Notes under the pieces: model-generated | Told to the model about the DNA's origin: nothing | The model's input: the letters and a program-made list of their open reading frames with translations, nothing else | Databases searched by the model: none | NCBI GenBank assembly: GCA_036365515.1 | Contig: CM070875.1 | Coordinates: 92,632,128-92,696,127 of the forward strand | Length of the DNA stretch: 64,000 bases | Direction of reading: 5' to 3' | From: Torymus aiolomorphi | Lineage: Eukaryota > Arthropoda > Insecta > Hymenoptera > Torymidae | Shown: one piece after another, positions 21,571-33,104 of the stretch | Layout: each line of letters begins with the position of its first letter | Position numbering within the stretch: position 1 is the first letter of the stretch | Translations under genes and position numbers: made by a program

Positions 21571-22638
21571 CTATTTATTTTGTAGTGAGTGTTCTGACCG
21601 CTTATGTTTTTTTATAAGACTATCTAAAAATACCTGTAAAGTTTTAGGAATATCTCTTTCAACGTCATTTAAGAAGGAGCTTGGTGCATTATACCTGTCT
21701 GTATCATAATGCTTACTTCTTATACCTTGACAAATTATTTCTGCAGCCATTTCTACTATTCTAAGGCGCTCTTCTTCATCCGTGCCGGCTTTTTCTTTGT
21801 ACCACTTATCATCAAGTATCGTTCCTTCCTTATTAACGAAACATATTATTGTATCGTTTGGTACTGAGTACATAACTATATCGTCTTCAAAATAATTTAA
21901 CAGATGGCCTTTTACGGCGTCAATACGGGGCAAGTTGTGACGGAGATCTTGTACCATTTCTTTCAGAGAAAACTGCGAATCTTCAGAATTTTTAAGAATG
22001 TGGTTAATAATGTGATGTACCACTGTAGACGTATTTTCATACATAGGGCGGCCATCTTCATTTGTAGACTGTGTGTAGTTAAATTCTCGCATACATTTAG
22101 CATGATAACGCGCTTTTTTCTTCTCTAGGTCAACTGTATGTTCTAATCGTAGTCTTAACTTTTTATGAAAATCATCATCTGGTCGTGATTCCAATATTTT
22201 AAAAATATTTTCTTTAATATTATCATTGAAAACTAATTTTATTGGTCGTTTATGAGTGTCAGTTGTTGCATCAGTACCATAGAGAAAGCATAATGAACTG
22301 AACCCAAACTTGCGAGCTTCCTTGTTATCTTTTCTTGTTTGTTTTGTCCTATCTAAAATACTCTGCTTTTGAGTTTTAGTATTGGATGGTTTGAGATACT
22401 GAACTTGACAGGCTTTATGAACATTCAGAAATAACAAGTGTTCCATTTTCAAGTGTTTTCTATCTCCGATCGTTTTACTCGCTTTAATAAGTGATTTTAT
22501 CGGCTTCTCACCAATGTGAATTATTCCTTCCTCCATTTCCTTATCACATAAAATACACACTTCACGTTCACTCTCTGCCATTTTGCGTGTATATCTGCCA
22601 ACCAAAAATTTTCTATTATTAATAATCAATTTGCACAA
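21571..22638 (-). CDS. Uncharacterised Cys/His-containing protein
   Basis: A 355-residue basic protein. Near the N-terminus VCILCDKEMEEG (CxxC) and then HKACQVQYL suggest a zinc-binding cluster of the C-C-H-C kind (about residues 28-80). A second Cys/His region, YHAKCMREFNY, is near residue 180. The remainder (KEMVQDLRHNLPRIDAVK, MYSVPNDTIICFVNKEG) is helical and charged. No nuclease, polymerase or transposase motif is visible. The frame ends LQNK then stop at 21571, and a related-looking frame follows at 21295-21510, so the gene may be spliced or broken. It lies between repeats and could be transposon-borne; this is inference. Confidence 0.5.
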   Translation of the reverse strand: MCKLIINNRKFLVGRYTRKMAESEREVCILCDKEMEEGIIHIGEKPIKSLIKASKTIGDRKHLKMEHLLFLNVHKACQVQYLKPSNTKTQKQSILDRTKQTRKDNKEARKFGFSSLCFLYGTDATTDTHKRPIKLVFNDNIKENIFKILESRPDDDFHKKLRLRLEHTVDLEKKKARYHAKCMREFNYTQSTNEDGRPMYENTSTVVHHIINHILKNSEDSQFSLKEMVQDLRHNLPRIDAVKGHLLNYFEDDIVMYSVPNDTIICFVNKEGTILDDKWYKEKAGTDEEERLRIVEMAAEIICQGIRSKHYDTDRYNAPSSFLNDVERDIPKTLQVFLDSLIKKHKRSEHSLQNK

Positions 22639-22802
22639 TTATAATTTACTTAACGAAATGGATTTGAGAAAATAGCGATGGTGAGATATAATATAATAAT
22701 TTGATATAATATAATAGTTCAAAAATAAAATTTTTTATTACGCTAGTTATTACACTTGTGACTTAATTTTTAAATTATCTATTCGCAATATATATTTTAC
22801 GT

Positions 22803-22956
22803 CTCTGCTATTTGACCGTCAGATTCTTGTACACTATGCATATCTATATACTAGAGAATATAGTTTCTCTAGTCAATCATGAAAACAAAACAAACACAAC
22901 AATCAGGTGATACCTTGAGACAATGTATTTTACATCTGACGGTCAAATAGCAAGAG
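22803..22956. mobile_element. Short inverted-repeat element (MITE candidate)
   Basis: CTCTGCTATTTGACCGTCAG (left) and CTGACGGTCAAATAGCAAGAG (right) form 22-24 bp inverted ends around a 105-bp AT-rich centre. Both sides carry a TATATTTTA-like word, a possible target duplication. No coding sequence. Confidence 0.55.
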
Positions 22957-23750
22957 CCTATATTTTAACGATCGTCAGTAAGTAAGGCATATTGCCATAT
23001 AGGTAGTATTTTATAAAATCTGTACTCACCAAAAAGAATGAGAAATAACTTGCCACTTGTAGTCAACGTACGTTTTGTATAATACTGTGCACTATTTCGT
23101 AGACGATTCACAAAACAAATTCAAAGAAACAAATGATTTTTCTTTGAATAAAACTTATACACTGCTTGTATACTGCTCCAAATGATTGCTCTACTCCACA
23201 AACTGAAACGAACTGAATCATTTATTCCTTCTAAACCTCGAGTTCTACCTGCCCTGCTCCCTTTTCTCCCCACTCTGTCGACAAGAACTGCAAATCAGGC
23301 GTGAATTTCGTACACTTTCTCCAAAATGATATCGGCGTCCCGGATTAAGAGCCTTAATGACTGGGAATACCGCCACTTCTAAGTATCCCTAAGGTTCTAT
23401 GGCTTTTATGATGGGGATTCCGGCTGTATGAAAATTCCACTTTCACAACTGTAAAGTGAATGTTCACTGTCATTCTTGATTACATTTGTTTGCTATATAA
23501 AAATTTACAACGGCATTTACACGGAGACGTTTAAAATACGAGGATACTTATTGCACGTTTGAACTCCAACCGTTCAGCAAACACTAAGCCATGAGGCTAT
23601 ATTTTGAACGAACGCAGGTATTAAGACAGTTGTAAACACTTCCTATAGCTCCCTTTAGAGCAGCTGCTTTGAAGCTATAGTATTTTATACTGTCGAAGTG
23701 GGGACATATAACGGACGTCAGATGACTAATCCATTTGAAATATACATATG
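22957..23750. other. Non-coding segment, no gene seen
   Basis: Mixed AT-rich sequence with no reading frame, terminal repeat or RNA gene that I can support. It could hold the promoter of the minus-strand gene at 21571-22638, but I see no clear core promoter. Confidence 0.5.
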
Positions 23751-23755
23751 TATTT

Positions 23756-23756
<1 letters not shown>

Positions 23757-23832
<76 letters not shown>

Positions 23833-23935
23833 CGCACACACACACGCACACACACACGCACACGCGCGCACGCACACACGCACGTACGCACGCGCGCACG
23901 CACGCACGCAAACACGCACACACACACACACACAC
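23757..23935. repeat. (CA)n / (CGCA)n microsatellite
   Basis: Nearly pure (CA)n from 23757 to 23830, then CGCA-rich to 23935. It directly replaces the 5' part of BEL copy 2. Cys/Val and His/Thr reading frames here are artefacts. Confidence 0.96.
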
Positions 23936-23936
23936 G

Positions 23937-24560
23937 GATTGGGAAAATTTTAGAGACGTCTTTCGTTCAGTCATACATCGTCGCGAAGACTTAACGCCTG
24001 TTCTAAAATTGCATTATCTTCGCACTCACCTTACAGGTGAGGCACTTGAGAAGATTAAATCTCTTCCCATTTCTGGTGATAACTATGACCGAGCGTGAAC
24101 AACTTTAATCGAATATTACCAGAATCAACGTCGCATTGTTAGTTCTCACATTTCAGAAATTTTCTCAGTTAAATCAATGAAGGCAGATACTTCGTCGGAA
24201 ATCAAACGGATTTATAGGGAAATTTTCAATCCCATCGCTAGTCTGACCTCTCTAAATAGAGCGGCTTCTTTAGGTAGTGATTTAATTGTTCATTTTACAC
24301 TGAATCGTCTTGATTTAAATACTCGTAAAGAATGGGAAAAGCATCTAGGTAATAGTGTCGATCCACCGACAATGGAACAACTTCAAGCATTTCTTCGAAG
24401 TCAAACACTCACTCTAGAATCGAAGCAGGTACTAGAACTTCTTCGAATAACAATCCTAAAACTCCATCATCCAACTCAAAATCGCGTAAGCCAGAATCGG
24501 ACAATGCTCATACGGCTTATTCTCATCAAGCATCTCCTCAAAACGCGAAAAATAATCAGA
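23937..24560 (+). pseudogene. BEL gag fragment (copy 2)
   Basis: It starts at DWENFRDVFRSVIHRRED and follows gag of copy 1, retaining about 60 bp missing there. A TGG-to-TGA change near 24096 stops the frame in the ISGDNYDRA block. The frame resumes at 24177 (KADTSSEIKRIYREIFNPIA, LNRAASLGSD) and shifts near 24420 in the TLTLES segment. It lacks the palindrome inserted in copy 1 and so serves as its empty site. Confidence 0.8.
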
Positions 24561-24571
24561 AACGGAAATGT

Positions 24572-25015
24572 TTGCTATCTAATGAACCGCATTACATAAA
24601 TCGCTGTGAACAGTTTCTTAATAAAACGATTCTCGAGCGGAAAGAGTGTCTTAAATTTTTCAATCTTTGCTTTAATTGTTTTGGGAAGCACCGTGTAAAA
24701 AATTGTACTTCCACGTATCGATGCTTTCTTTGCAAAGCTAAACATCACACTTTGGTGCACACTGACAGTAATCAAGTAATCGGTTCATCGCAGGCTGATC
24801 AGATTGACTCAGTGTCCAGCCCCTCTAACCCAAACTGTGGCAATCTCGTCTTTTCAGAAGACGATCAATCTACTTCTCAAGCAGACTCCCACCAGAGTGT
24901 AGTAAGTACTAAATGTACAGGAATACTTTTAGCTACCGCTAGGGTTAATGCCCTTGGTCCTAACGGAACCAAAATTCAAGTTCGTGCGCTCATCGATCCT
25001 GGATCACAAATCTGA
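24572..25015 (+). pseudogene. BEL gag zinc knuckles and protease (copy 2), inactivated
   Basis: A 147-codon frame with CFNCFGKHRVKNC and CFLCKAKHHTLVH Cys/His clusters, then ILLATARVNALGPNGTKIQV. The protease active site reads LIDPGSQI where copy 1 reads LIDTGSQI, so the DTG triad is altered. A TGA (25013-25015) replaces the following serine codon. Both changes inactivate the protease. Confidence 0.85.
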
Positions 25016-25030
25016 CTTGTTACACAAGCT

Positions 25031-26189
25031 TTGTGTAACTTGCTTTCTCTAAATTGTAGAGCCAGTCATACGCACATTCAAGGTATAGGAGAAAAGACAG
25101 CCGCCGTATCTTCAAAGGTAGCTTGTCTTACTATACAACCCCATTTTGATTCAACTTATTCTCTAGAAGTTGATACTATAATCTTGCCAAGATTATCTTC
25201 GTATAAGCCTCCCGTTGTAGGTGGTATTTCGAACCTCGAATACTTAAGAGGGCTGCAGCTAGCAGACCCCAAGTACTTCGAACCTTCACGTATCGATCTT
25301 CTTCTCGATGCAAGCGCTTATTCGCAAATCATTCAAGGCCAAATTGTTAAGGGTCAAAGCCTTCAGCCGATAGCACTAAGCTCTAAATTCGGTTGGCTCT
25401 TAAAGGGCAATATTTCCACATCAACCCCAGAAATAGGACCAGAACCTTTGGCTCTTCATTGCTCGAACGAATGTGAGCATGAAGCCAAACTTCTGGAGCT
25501 CGTACAAGATTTTTGGAGGGCGGAGGAAATAACAGTCGACAAAAAATCTTACTCGCCTGACGAACAAGCATGCGAGGAGTTCTATCAGAAAACTACTCGT
25601 CAAGATGAAAAAGAGCAATATATAGTAAGCCTACCCTGGAAAAGTCGAGACAAGTTGAGTTCTGCTCACCTCGAAAACTCTCATTCTGCCGCGTTATGCG
25701 CGCTCAATCGTCTCGAACCAAACTTCGCTAAGGCCGAGAAACCCAAAATAGCCTATACAGAGTTTATGAAAGAGTACATTGACATAGGTCACATGTCGCT
25801 CTCCTCGAATTTTGATTCATTATCTAACAAATCTCAAGCATTCGTACCACATCATGGTGTGTGGAAGGAAACAAGTACAACTACAAAATTACGTACTGTG
25901 TTTAATGGCTCGAGTAAATCTAAATCAGGAGTTTCGGTCAACGATCTTCTACACGTTGGACCCATTCTTCTTCAGAATCCCGTCGCTTTGATCTGTGCCT
26001 GGCGTAGGTATAAGATCGCTCTTTCAGCTGACGTGGAGAAAATGTTCCGACAAATTGGTGCCGAACAAGTTGATCAACCCTATCAGTCGATCTTGTTGCG
26101 TTTTGACAAGAGTGAACCCATTCAGGTCTATCGATTGACCACAGTGACATATGGTTTGGCCTGTTCGCCTTTTCTAGCCATACGCACAG
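25031..26189 (+). pseudogene. BEL pol, protease end and first part of RT (copy 2)
   Basis: An open stretch of about 386 codons from the protease C-terminus through the linker (PKYFEPSRIDLLLDASAY, YSPDEQACEEFYQKTT) into the RT fingers and palm (FVPHHGVWKETSTTTKLRTV, SVNDLLHVGPILLQNP, LSADVEKMFRQI and YGLACSPFLAIRT). The catalytic loop follows in the second half at 33168, after the errantivirus insertion at about 26190. The frame itself is intact here. Confidence 0.87.
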
Positions 26190-26523
26190 GTTATGTGGCA
26201 GGCCCCGGTGGATCACCAAGGAAAGGTAACACACACAGGTAACACTCGCCAAAGTAAGTAAGTAATCGAATAAGGGGTGCTGATTAGAATAATGATTTAT
26301 TAAAACGTCGTTACAGGTTGGATGCCCGACAGAGACTGGCGATCGTCGATGCGAAGTGCAGTAAGAGAGTATAAGGAGAGTATATGTATAAAGTATATAT
26401 GAAAAGTATATATTGCATCTTCATTGTCTTCTGGATTCTCTTTGTCCATGCAGATTCCATTCGGAGCGATAAGGAGGCTGGCTGGCCGATGCGTCTAAGT
26501 ACCTATGTGGTGACTCATATAAC
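26190..26523 (-). repeat. Errantivirus 3' LTR
   Basis: About 334 bp, nearly identical to 32762-33098. Visible differences are GGTTATG for AGTTATG at the end, one CACA unit fewer near 26230, and a few substitutions (for example GGATTC for GGCTTC near 26433). The high similarity suggests a fairly recent insertion despite the broken genes. Confidence 0.92.
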
Positions 26524-28019
26524 TCCTCCATGGCTAAGTTCAATGACGTCCTCGTCTTTGATATCCTTATCTATGGGCTTTTTGGTAAGTTGCGGCCGTT
26601 GTTTCTTGATTTTTATTTTGTATATTAAGTAAATCGATGTACTCGTTATGAACAGCAATACTAATATAATTGAACTTGTAGACAGGACGAATTCGGTTCT
26701 AATTTGATTAGAAACTGGCATATTTAGTGTAGGTGATGTCAAAGTTTTTAGAGGTTTGAAATTGAACTGGTGGTCTTTGATAACTAAAGGTGAAATTAGG
26801 CTGGATTGTTCCATTTCACCAAGATTTTCGTCAAGTCGGTATCCCTGTATTTGTACATTATTGCCTTGTATTACATATGTTCCTCGGATCATCATTTGAT
26901 CATTATCATGTGTAATCTTGATAGCATAATTACTTGATATTAACGTTAAATTTTCAGATAATTTGTATGTCAGTATTAAAGGTGGACTAATTGAAATGAT
27001 AATCGGTTTGACTTTATCCGTTATAATTTGTTGACATAAAAAATTTTTTTCATACATCTGTCGGCACTTATTAGCAAATAGTTTTATAGATGGCCCGGTC
27101 AAACTGCATGGCGTGGTGATAACTTCTGTCTGATTGTTGTAATTGATTATAGCAAGTCTTTGATGGAGTGAAAATTCGATAGGATTAAGGATAGGGATTT
27201 TGATGGTGTATACAATAAGATTTTGTGTGAATGCAATTGATCCCTGAGCAAAGCGAAAATCTAGCAAATTATGGTAGTGTAATATTAACTCTTTCTGAGA
27301 GTAGATTGCCAATAAATGTACACGTATATCCGATATTTGGTCATATGTTAACAATTCTAAGTCGAATATTTGTTCATTGAAAATAAATGATCTTTTAATT
27401 TTATTAAGTAATCCGAGAAAATGTTGCTCCTGGGTTATGAGGGTCATGATCGCTTCAAATAGATTTGATTGCAAAGTTTGGTCATTTACAGTTTTCCACA
27501 TGTCTTTTAAATTTTTATTAATTATATTTGTCTTGTTATTTATTTGTTTACTTATCGTATTATTATGCTTATTGACTTATTTAAAGTAAATATATTTTCC
27601 TGTTGTTGATTTTGTAGAGAATTTAATTAGTTGCTTATCTTTTCTAAATCGTTTGCATCTGGGTTCCCAAAAATGTATTTTATTGCTGTGCCTAATCCGT
27701 TTATTAACACTCTTTTCGTTCTCATGTTTGATGGCATTATTATCTGTAGATTCTGGTGTATTTCATTACATAGAATTTCGGCTTGCTTTAATAAACTCGA
27801 TTCTCTTAATTCGCTTTGGTTAGATAATATTGTATAGCTAGCTGTTATATGTTTAAAAGTTTTCAAAAGCGTAGTAACATCGATGTTGAAATGTAGGTAA
27901 TGATAACTTCGAACTATTCTTCCAGTTCCTTGTTGGTAATCGTAATGCGTCTTATTTTGATTGATTTCGCTTCTCTCCGCGAGCAGAGATATGAGCATCA
28001 AGATTAGTGCCGTCTTCAT
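26515..28019 (-). pseudogene. env: Errantivirus envelope gene (broken)
   Basis: A baculovirus F-like errantiviral envelope gene, recognised by layout and position after pol. The first frame (28019-27627) starts with a hydrophobic signal-like segment and has a basic RTKR site near residue 105, followed by a glycine-containing hydrophobic stretch, as expected of a furin-type site and fusion peptide. The frame is closed by a TAA at 27627-27629, and a frameshift lies near 27560. The second frame (27501-26515) covers the rest of the ectodomain and ends with one membrane segment near residues 276-294 and a lysine-rich tail. Env overlaps the end of pol by about 70 bp. These breaks make the gene non-functional. 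Confidence 0.82.
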
Positions 28020-28787
28020 TATCCTGTAAAGAAGAAGTTTTTCTTATTCTTTTGGCACTTCGTAAATTATATTGGCGTTCTTGACCATGAATATAGCAAC
28101 CTAACGAGGGGCTTTGTTGTGTCTCTACAAGTAATTTTTGATATCGTGGTGCAGTTTTGTCGCGTTGTTGTTGATGTGTTTTCATGTAAATTTCTTTATT
28201 TTCTAACGATTTGTCAGGACTATTAGGTAACTTTTGTTGCTCTTTTTGGTTTCTATATAGCGTGTCATGAAAAGGTAAAATTTCATTTTTCTGATTTCAT
28301 TATATCTTTCTATGGTATCGGCATCGGGCTCGATAATGTGTTTCTGTATTTCGTCATAAGGTCCATATAACAGTGTAAAAGGCGTATAGTTAGTTGTAGA
28401 GTGTATACTCTGATTGTATATTAAGAGAGCGGTGATCATAAGATTTTTCACTGTTTCTTTTGGATTTTGATTGAATAAAATACTTAATTTTTCCATTAGG
28501 GTTGAATGCAGTCTTTCTATGGGTCCATTCGATGTATGTCTGTTTATCGTTGTCTGATGATATTGAATTTTATGTATGCGGCAAAACTCCTTAAATACTC
28601 TTGAGTTGAATTCACTTCCGTTGTCTGTCGTAATTTTATCCGGAAAGTTATGGTGTGAGGCAAAGTATCTCAATTTGTTTATCATGGTCGTGGCATTTCC
28701 ATCTGGTAGATAATAGGCTTGAGCATATTTGAAAAATATATCTATAATTGTTAAAAATTTATCCTTGTTGAAATGAAATACGTCCAT
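27952..28787 (-). pseudogene. Errantivirus integrase core and pol C-terminus (broken)
   Basis: The frame 28787-28203 holds the integrase catalytic core, with [14 protein letters not shown] carrying the second aspartate and [13 protein letters not shown] the glutamate region. It ends early at 28203 because of a frameshift near 28275. The remaining basic C-terminal part follows in another frame (28185-27952) and overlaps the start of env. The zinc-binding part lies upstream in the main pol frame and is separated by another frameshift near 28880. Confidence 0.83.
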
Positions 28788-28867
28788 GTGTATATGTTCG
28801 AGCGGTCTTCTAGCTATAATAGGGCCGTATGTTTCTGTTTCATATGGGTTTCTCTCATACTTATGCT

Positions 28868-31315
28868 CTAAGCATATCTCACATTGATTTTAAAATTTTG
28901 AATAAGTCGATCCATATTAAGTGTATAGAGTTTTCTCTTAAAGTGTAATAAGGTCTCTCGAATACCGTTATGATTTTGATTATGATATGTCTCGAGTTCT
29001 TTTATGAAATTATTTTTATCAATCGTAGGTGTATACGTGGTTGTTTTGATTAGTTTTAATTTTTCATTGAAATGATCCTTCAATATTCTATACGTAATTC
29101 TTTCCAATTCTTCGGTCGTAAAGTAGATACCATATTGCTTATCGGGTTTAATATTTTCCTTGAAAAATTTAAGTAAATGTGTTTCTGCGTTTGATTTATT
29201 AATTTTCACCGTGTATTGTACTTTAAGTTTATCTTTGTTTACTTTTAAGTTGTACACATTTCCTCCTTTTATGATAATGCTGTAATTAAAAGCGTGAACA
29301 TTTTTGTCTGTTATAGGTAGTGAAAAGCTCGGATTTTCTTCAGCTGTGTGGACTGTTGCAATGTCGTCGTCAAATATTTCGTCCATTTCTTCAGGTGTGA
29401 CAGGTGCATCGTCAGGTGTTTGAGGCACCATTGAGAGTGAGTCTTCTTCTATTGTTTTATTAGTATTAATTTCAATTCGACTCAGTGCGACGGCGACATA
29501 ATTTTCAGAACCCTTTTTGTATTTTATTATGTAATCATATTCTTCTAATCTGAGTCTCCATCTAATCAGTCTAGCGTTAGGCGTTTTTAAAGAATAGAGC
29601 CAGGTTAATGGCTTATGATCTGTTTCAATCTTAAATTTCTTACCATAGATATATGGTCTAATTTGTCTACATGTTTCCACTATTGCCAGTAATTCTTTCT
29701 CTATCGCCGGATAGCTTTGTTCTGCTGAGTTTAATGTTCGTGAATAACACGAGATAAGATGTTGTTCTTCGGATAAAACTGCACCTATTGCTAAGGTTGA
29801 GGCGTCCGTTGTGATAGTATATGGTTTGGTGAAATTTGGGTAGACGAGCACTGCTGCGTTAGTGATCAATTCTTTGAGTTTCTCGAACGCTTCTTTATAG
29901 TCTTTATCTTCTGGATCTATTTTTTCTTTTTTCTTGAGTGCTTTTGTTATTGGTTTTGCTATGTTTACGTTGTTTTTTATGAACTTTCTGTAAAAGCCGG
30001 TTAGTCCTAAAAATATTCTAACTTCTTTTCGGGTTTTAAGTATCGGATATTTTAGAATTGCTTTGATCTTAGCGGGATTTGGTTTGATTCCGTCTGCTGT
30101 TATTATATGGCCTGAAAATGGAACTTCTTTCCTTAGAAATTCACTCTTATCTAATTGAATTTTTAAACCATATTGCTCTCGTTCTTCGAATATTAGCTTC
30201 AGATATTGTAAATGTTCTTGGAGTGATTTCGAAAATATTACTATATCATCCATGTAAACGAAGCAGAATTTATGTAGATATTTCATAAAAATTCTATCCA
30301 TCAGACATTGAAAAGTAGCCGGAGCGTTTTTTAAACCAAAAGGCGTTCTGACAGATTCATAGTGTCCGTTTTCTACGGTAAACGCTGTCTTTTCAATTGA
30401 ATCTTTGTTGACGGGTATTTGGTGGAAACCTTGTGCTAAATCTAATGTACTAAAGTAAGAACATTTGCACAGATTTTCTAGAATGTCGTCCATTCTAGGT
30501 AATGGATATTTGTCTTCGATGGTGTTGTCGTTTAATTTACGATAATCTATTACCATTCTCCATTCTTTTCTTCCATTTGCATCTTCTTTCTTCGGAACTG
30601 TCCATACGGGGGATGAGTAGGGCGAGTTGCTTGGTTGAATAATTTCTTCGTCCAACAGTTTTCTGATTTGAGTTTGAATTTCTTCTTTTAGATGGTATGG
30701 GTATCTAAAACTCTTTACATAGATAGGGTGATCGTCCTTTGTTCTTATATTGTGTGAAACCGCAGAAGTCGCTGATAATTTTTTATTTTCATTGTACAAA
30801 CAGTCTTTGTAATTCTGGCATAGTGATGTAATTTTATATCTTTCTTCTTCGTTCATGTGATCAGTTCTTGTCGGTAATTCTACTCCTTGATGATGATTCA
30901 CTTTAACATTTTGATGATCGTCCGATATATTTTTAAAGTAATTTATTTCAAATTTAGATGTGCTAAAAATTTGAGTTTTGTAATTAATATTCGCTTCCAA
31001 ATTCTGCAAATCCTTATGTCCGATTAAACAATCGTACGTATAGTGCCATGTTGCTATTAAGAAAGTTATAGGTGTGTCATCACCGCATTCACGTAATATA
31101 GGAAAGGTAAGCGCAGGTGTACCTTTCGTCGTTTTGTGCACCGATTTAATTTCGAATTCGTAAGGAAATATAAATTTTGGAAATAGTTTATATGCAATTT
31201 CTGGATTGATAATGGATGATGAGGCTCCAGAATCGATGAGAAATTTAATAGGTAGATTTGTCGTTATTATGTGTGGTAATTCGGGTGAATTGCTAATCGA
31301 ATTTAAATTTATCAC
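28868..31315 (-). CDS. pol: Errantivirus pol: protease, RT, RNase H (integrase cut off)
   Basis: An 815-residue frame. Protease comes first, with [14 protein letters not shown] near residues 25-38. The RT follows with [43 protein letters not shown] and the catalytic YMDD at about 354-357. RNase H begins near residue 499 ([16 protein letters not shown]) with the later [10 protein letters not shown] block. The C-terminus reaches the histidine part of the integrase zinc finger ([16 protein letters not shown]), then shifts frame near 28880 before its cysteines. Pol begins at 31315 and overlaps the gag stop by 4 bases in the -1 frame, consistent with -1 ribosomal frameshifting. The frame from protease to RNase H looks intact. 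Confidence 0.9.
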   Translation of the reverse strand: MINLNSISNSPELPHIITTNLPIKFLIDSGASSSIINPEIAYKLFPKFIFPYEFEIKSVHKTTKGTPALTFPILRECGDDTPITFLIATWHYTYDCLIGHKDLQNLEANINYKTQIFSTSKFEINYFKNISDDHQNVKVNHHQGVELPTRTDHMNEEERYKITSLCQNYKDCLYNENKKLSATSAVSHNIRTKDDHPIYVKSFRYPYHLKEEIQTQIRKLLDEEIIQPSNSPYSSPVWTVPKKEDANGRKEWRMVIDYRKLNDNTIEDKYPLPRMDDILENLCKCSYFSTLDLAQGFHQIPVNKDSIEKTAFTVENGHYESVRTPFGLKNAPATFQCLMDRIFMKYLHKFCFVYMDDIVIFSKSLQEHLQYLKLIFEEREQYGLKIQLDKSEFLRKEVPFSGHIITADGIKPNPAKIKAILKYPILKTRKEVRIFLGLTGFYRKFIKNNVNIAKPITKALKKKEKIDPEDKDYKEAFEKLKELITNAAVLVYPNFTKPYTITTDASTLAIGAVLSEEQHLISCYSRTLNSAEQSYPAIEKELLAIVETCRQIRPYIYGKKFKIETDHKPLTWLYSLKTPNARLIRWRLRLEEYDYIIKYKKGSENYVAVALSRIEINTNKTIEEDSLSMVPQTPDDAPVTPEEMDEIFDDDIATVHTAEENPSFSLPITDKNVHAFNYSIIIKGGNVYNLKVNKDKLKVQYTVKINKSNAETHLLKFFKENIKPDKQYGIYFTTEELERITYRILKDHFNEKLKLIKTTTYTPTIDKNNFIKELETYHNQNHNGIRETLLHFKRKLYTLNMDRLIQNFKINVRYA

Positions 31316-32492
31316 GTCGGTTCTGTCGTATCGGGAGTTTGTTGAAAATTTTGGCAGTTATCACTCTCGCCGTTTTCTTGATTAAATTCTTGGTGGTCTG
31401 GTACAGGTGAGTCATTTTGATAATTGATTACTTCCTCTTCTCCTTGTTCTTGTTGATGATGCAACTCTTCAGCGATAAAGATTGCTGGTCCTGTGCTCTT
31501 AAAGAAGTTCATTCTTGGTTTAAAGTTATTTTGTGCTGGTGAATTATTTGATCTATTTGTTGGATTAACGTCTTGTTTGTTAGTATTTGTTGTACTGACT
31601 GACATTGGTGTTGGTTGGTAATTTTGGTGTCTTGGCAGATTATTATTATTTTGACCAAAATTGTTATTACGATAATTTGTGGGGATAAATCCAGGTTGTG
31701 TTAGTGCAAATGCGGGTGTCGGTTGCAAATAAAATGGATTTACACTTCTTGAAGTACTTGGTAAATTATTTGAAGGGTGAATAATTTTTGGATTACTATT
31801 AGTCGCAAATTGGTTTGTACTTTTAGCATTGATTGTACCGAATACGTTGGGCTTAGGTTTGTTATCACGTTGTCGTGCGACATTGAGGAAAGCACTTTGT
31901 TGTTCATGGTTGTCGTATTTACGGCATTTTATTATACATGCCTCAACGTCATCTAAATCAAAATGTAGCAAGTAAGAATGGTAAGGCTCTTTAATACCAT
32001 TTATAAAAGTACTTTTGGCTACGTTTTCATAAAATTTTTAATACTTATAACATTAGCGTCTCGATTTTTTAACTGTATGTGTTCCTTCAATTTATTTAGC
32101 CTGCTTTTGATTTCGTCCGCGTAGTTTTCGTAAGACTGATTTGTCAATTGATAACATACACTTAGTCTGTTAAATAGTAACTCCTCTGAACTTGGGTCAC
32201 TGAATCTATTAACTAAGGGTATTTTACATGCGGCATATGTGGCCGGGTTATTTGCCGCTATTAGGTCTAGTGCTTTACCGCAAACCTTTGATTTGATTAA
32301 TGCGAATAATGCCTCGTTTATTGCATTATCTGCAGTCGCCACATTTTCGACGAATTTGTCGCACGTTTGTATAAAGTGCGAAAGGAGTCTTGTACCTCCT
32401 TCATATATGGGAATCGCGTCGTGCCATATCGTAAGTCGCAATTTAAATTGTTCTAACGTAAGATTTTGTTGATTATCTCCGTTATTTGCCAT
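31312..32492 (-). pseudogene. gag: Errantivirus gag (frameshifted)
   Basis: The first part (32492-32019, 157 codons) starts MANNGDNQQNLTLEQFKLRL and has the helical gag core (LVNRFSDPSSEELLFNRLSV). It ends at 32019 after a frameshift near 32030. The second part (31971-31312, 219 codons) carries the rest of the core (LHFDLDDVEACIIKCRKYDN) and a long Asn/Pro/Gln-rich tail. I see no zinc knuckle, as is usual for errantiviral gag. The second frame ends at 31312, overlapping pol. Confidence 0.82.
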
Positions 32493-32761
32493 TTTGCTTT
32501 ATTTTTTATTACGCTTCACGTAAAATCAATTGCACTTAAAAGGATAGGGTTGGGTAGGATATAGGAAATTGCAAAGACTTACTAGTTTGTCTTTAATGAT
32601 TTCGGGTGAATCTCTGCTTGCAGGTGGACTCCAATCTTGACGTAGTAGATTCCGTGATGATGGACGTTGAAACGCCAACTGCTTCCTCGCTGAAGATTTC
32701 CGTCACCAGGTTGAGGGAGAATCTGAGGTTTGCAGCTTCACGGTCCTGTCTCCGCAGCGCT

Positions 32762-33098
32762 AGTTATGTGGCAGGCCCCGGTAGATCACCAAGGAAAGGT
32801 AACACACACACAGGTAACACTCGCCCAAGTAAGTAAATAATCGAACAAAGGGTGTTGATTAGAATAATGATTTATTAAAACGTCGTTACAGGTTGGATGC
32901 CCGACAGAGACTGGCGATCGTCGATGCGAAGTGCAGTAAGAGAGTATAAAGAGAGTATATGTATAAAGTATATATGAAAAGTATATATTGCATCTTCATT
33001 GTCTTCTGGCTTCTCTTTGTCCATGCAGATTCCATTCGGAGCGATAAGGAGGCTGGCTGGCCGATGCGTCTAAGTACCTATGTGGTGACTCATATAAC
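32762..33098 (-). repeat. Errantivirus 5' LTR
   Basis: About 337 bp, matching 26190-26523. On the minus strand transcription would begin here and run towards gag. The leader between the LTR and gag (32493-32761) contains the primer-binding region; I could not assign the primer tRNA. Confidence 0.9.
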
Positions 33099-33104
33099 TG
33101 ACGC

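Larger units (their letters stand above)
26190..33098 (-). mobile_element. Errantivirus-like Ty3/gypsy element with env (nested in BEL RT)
   Basis: A full-length 6.9-kb LTR element on the minus strand: 5' LTR (32762-33098), gag, pol, env and 3' LTR (26190-26523). LTR ends carry AGTTAT/ATAACT, the AGT...ACT form known from errantiviruses. It sits inside the RT of BEL copy 2, whose two halves join in register when it is ignored. The exact target duplication is unclear; the flanking words are GCAC and GACG. Gag, integrase and env contain frameshifts or stops, so it is an old defective endogenous insect retrovirus copy. Confidence 0.92.

Noticed and set aside
23584..24098. Overlapping long frames rich in Cys/Val or His/Thr
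   Set aside because: They arise from the (CA)n microsatellite; the only real coding part is the BEL gag fragment from 23937.
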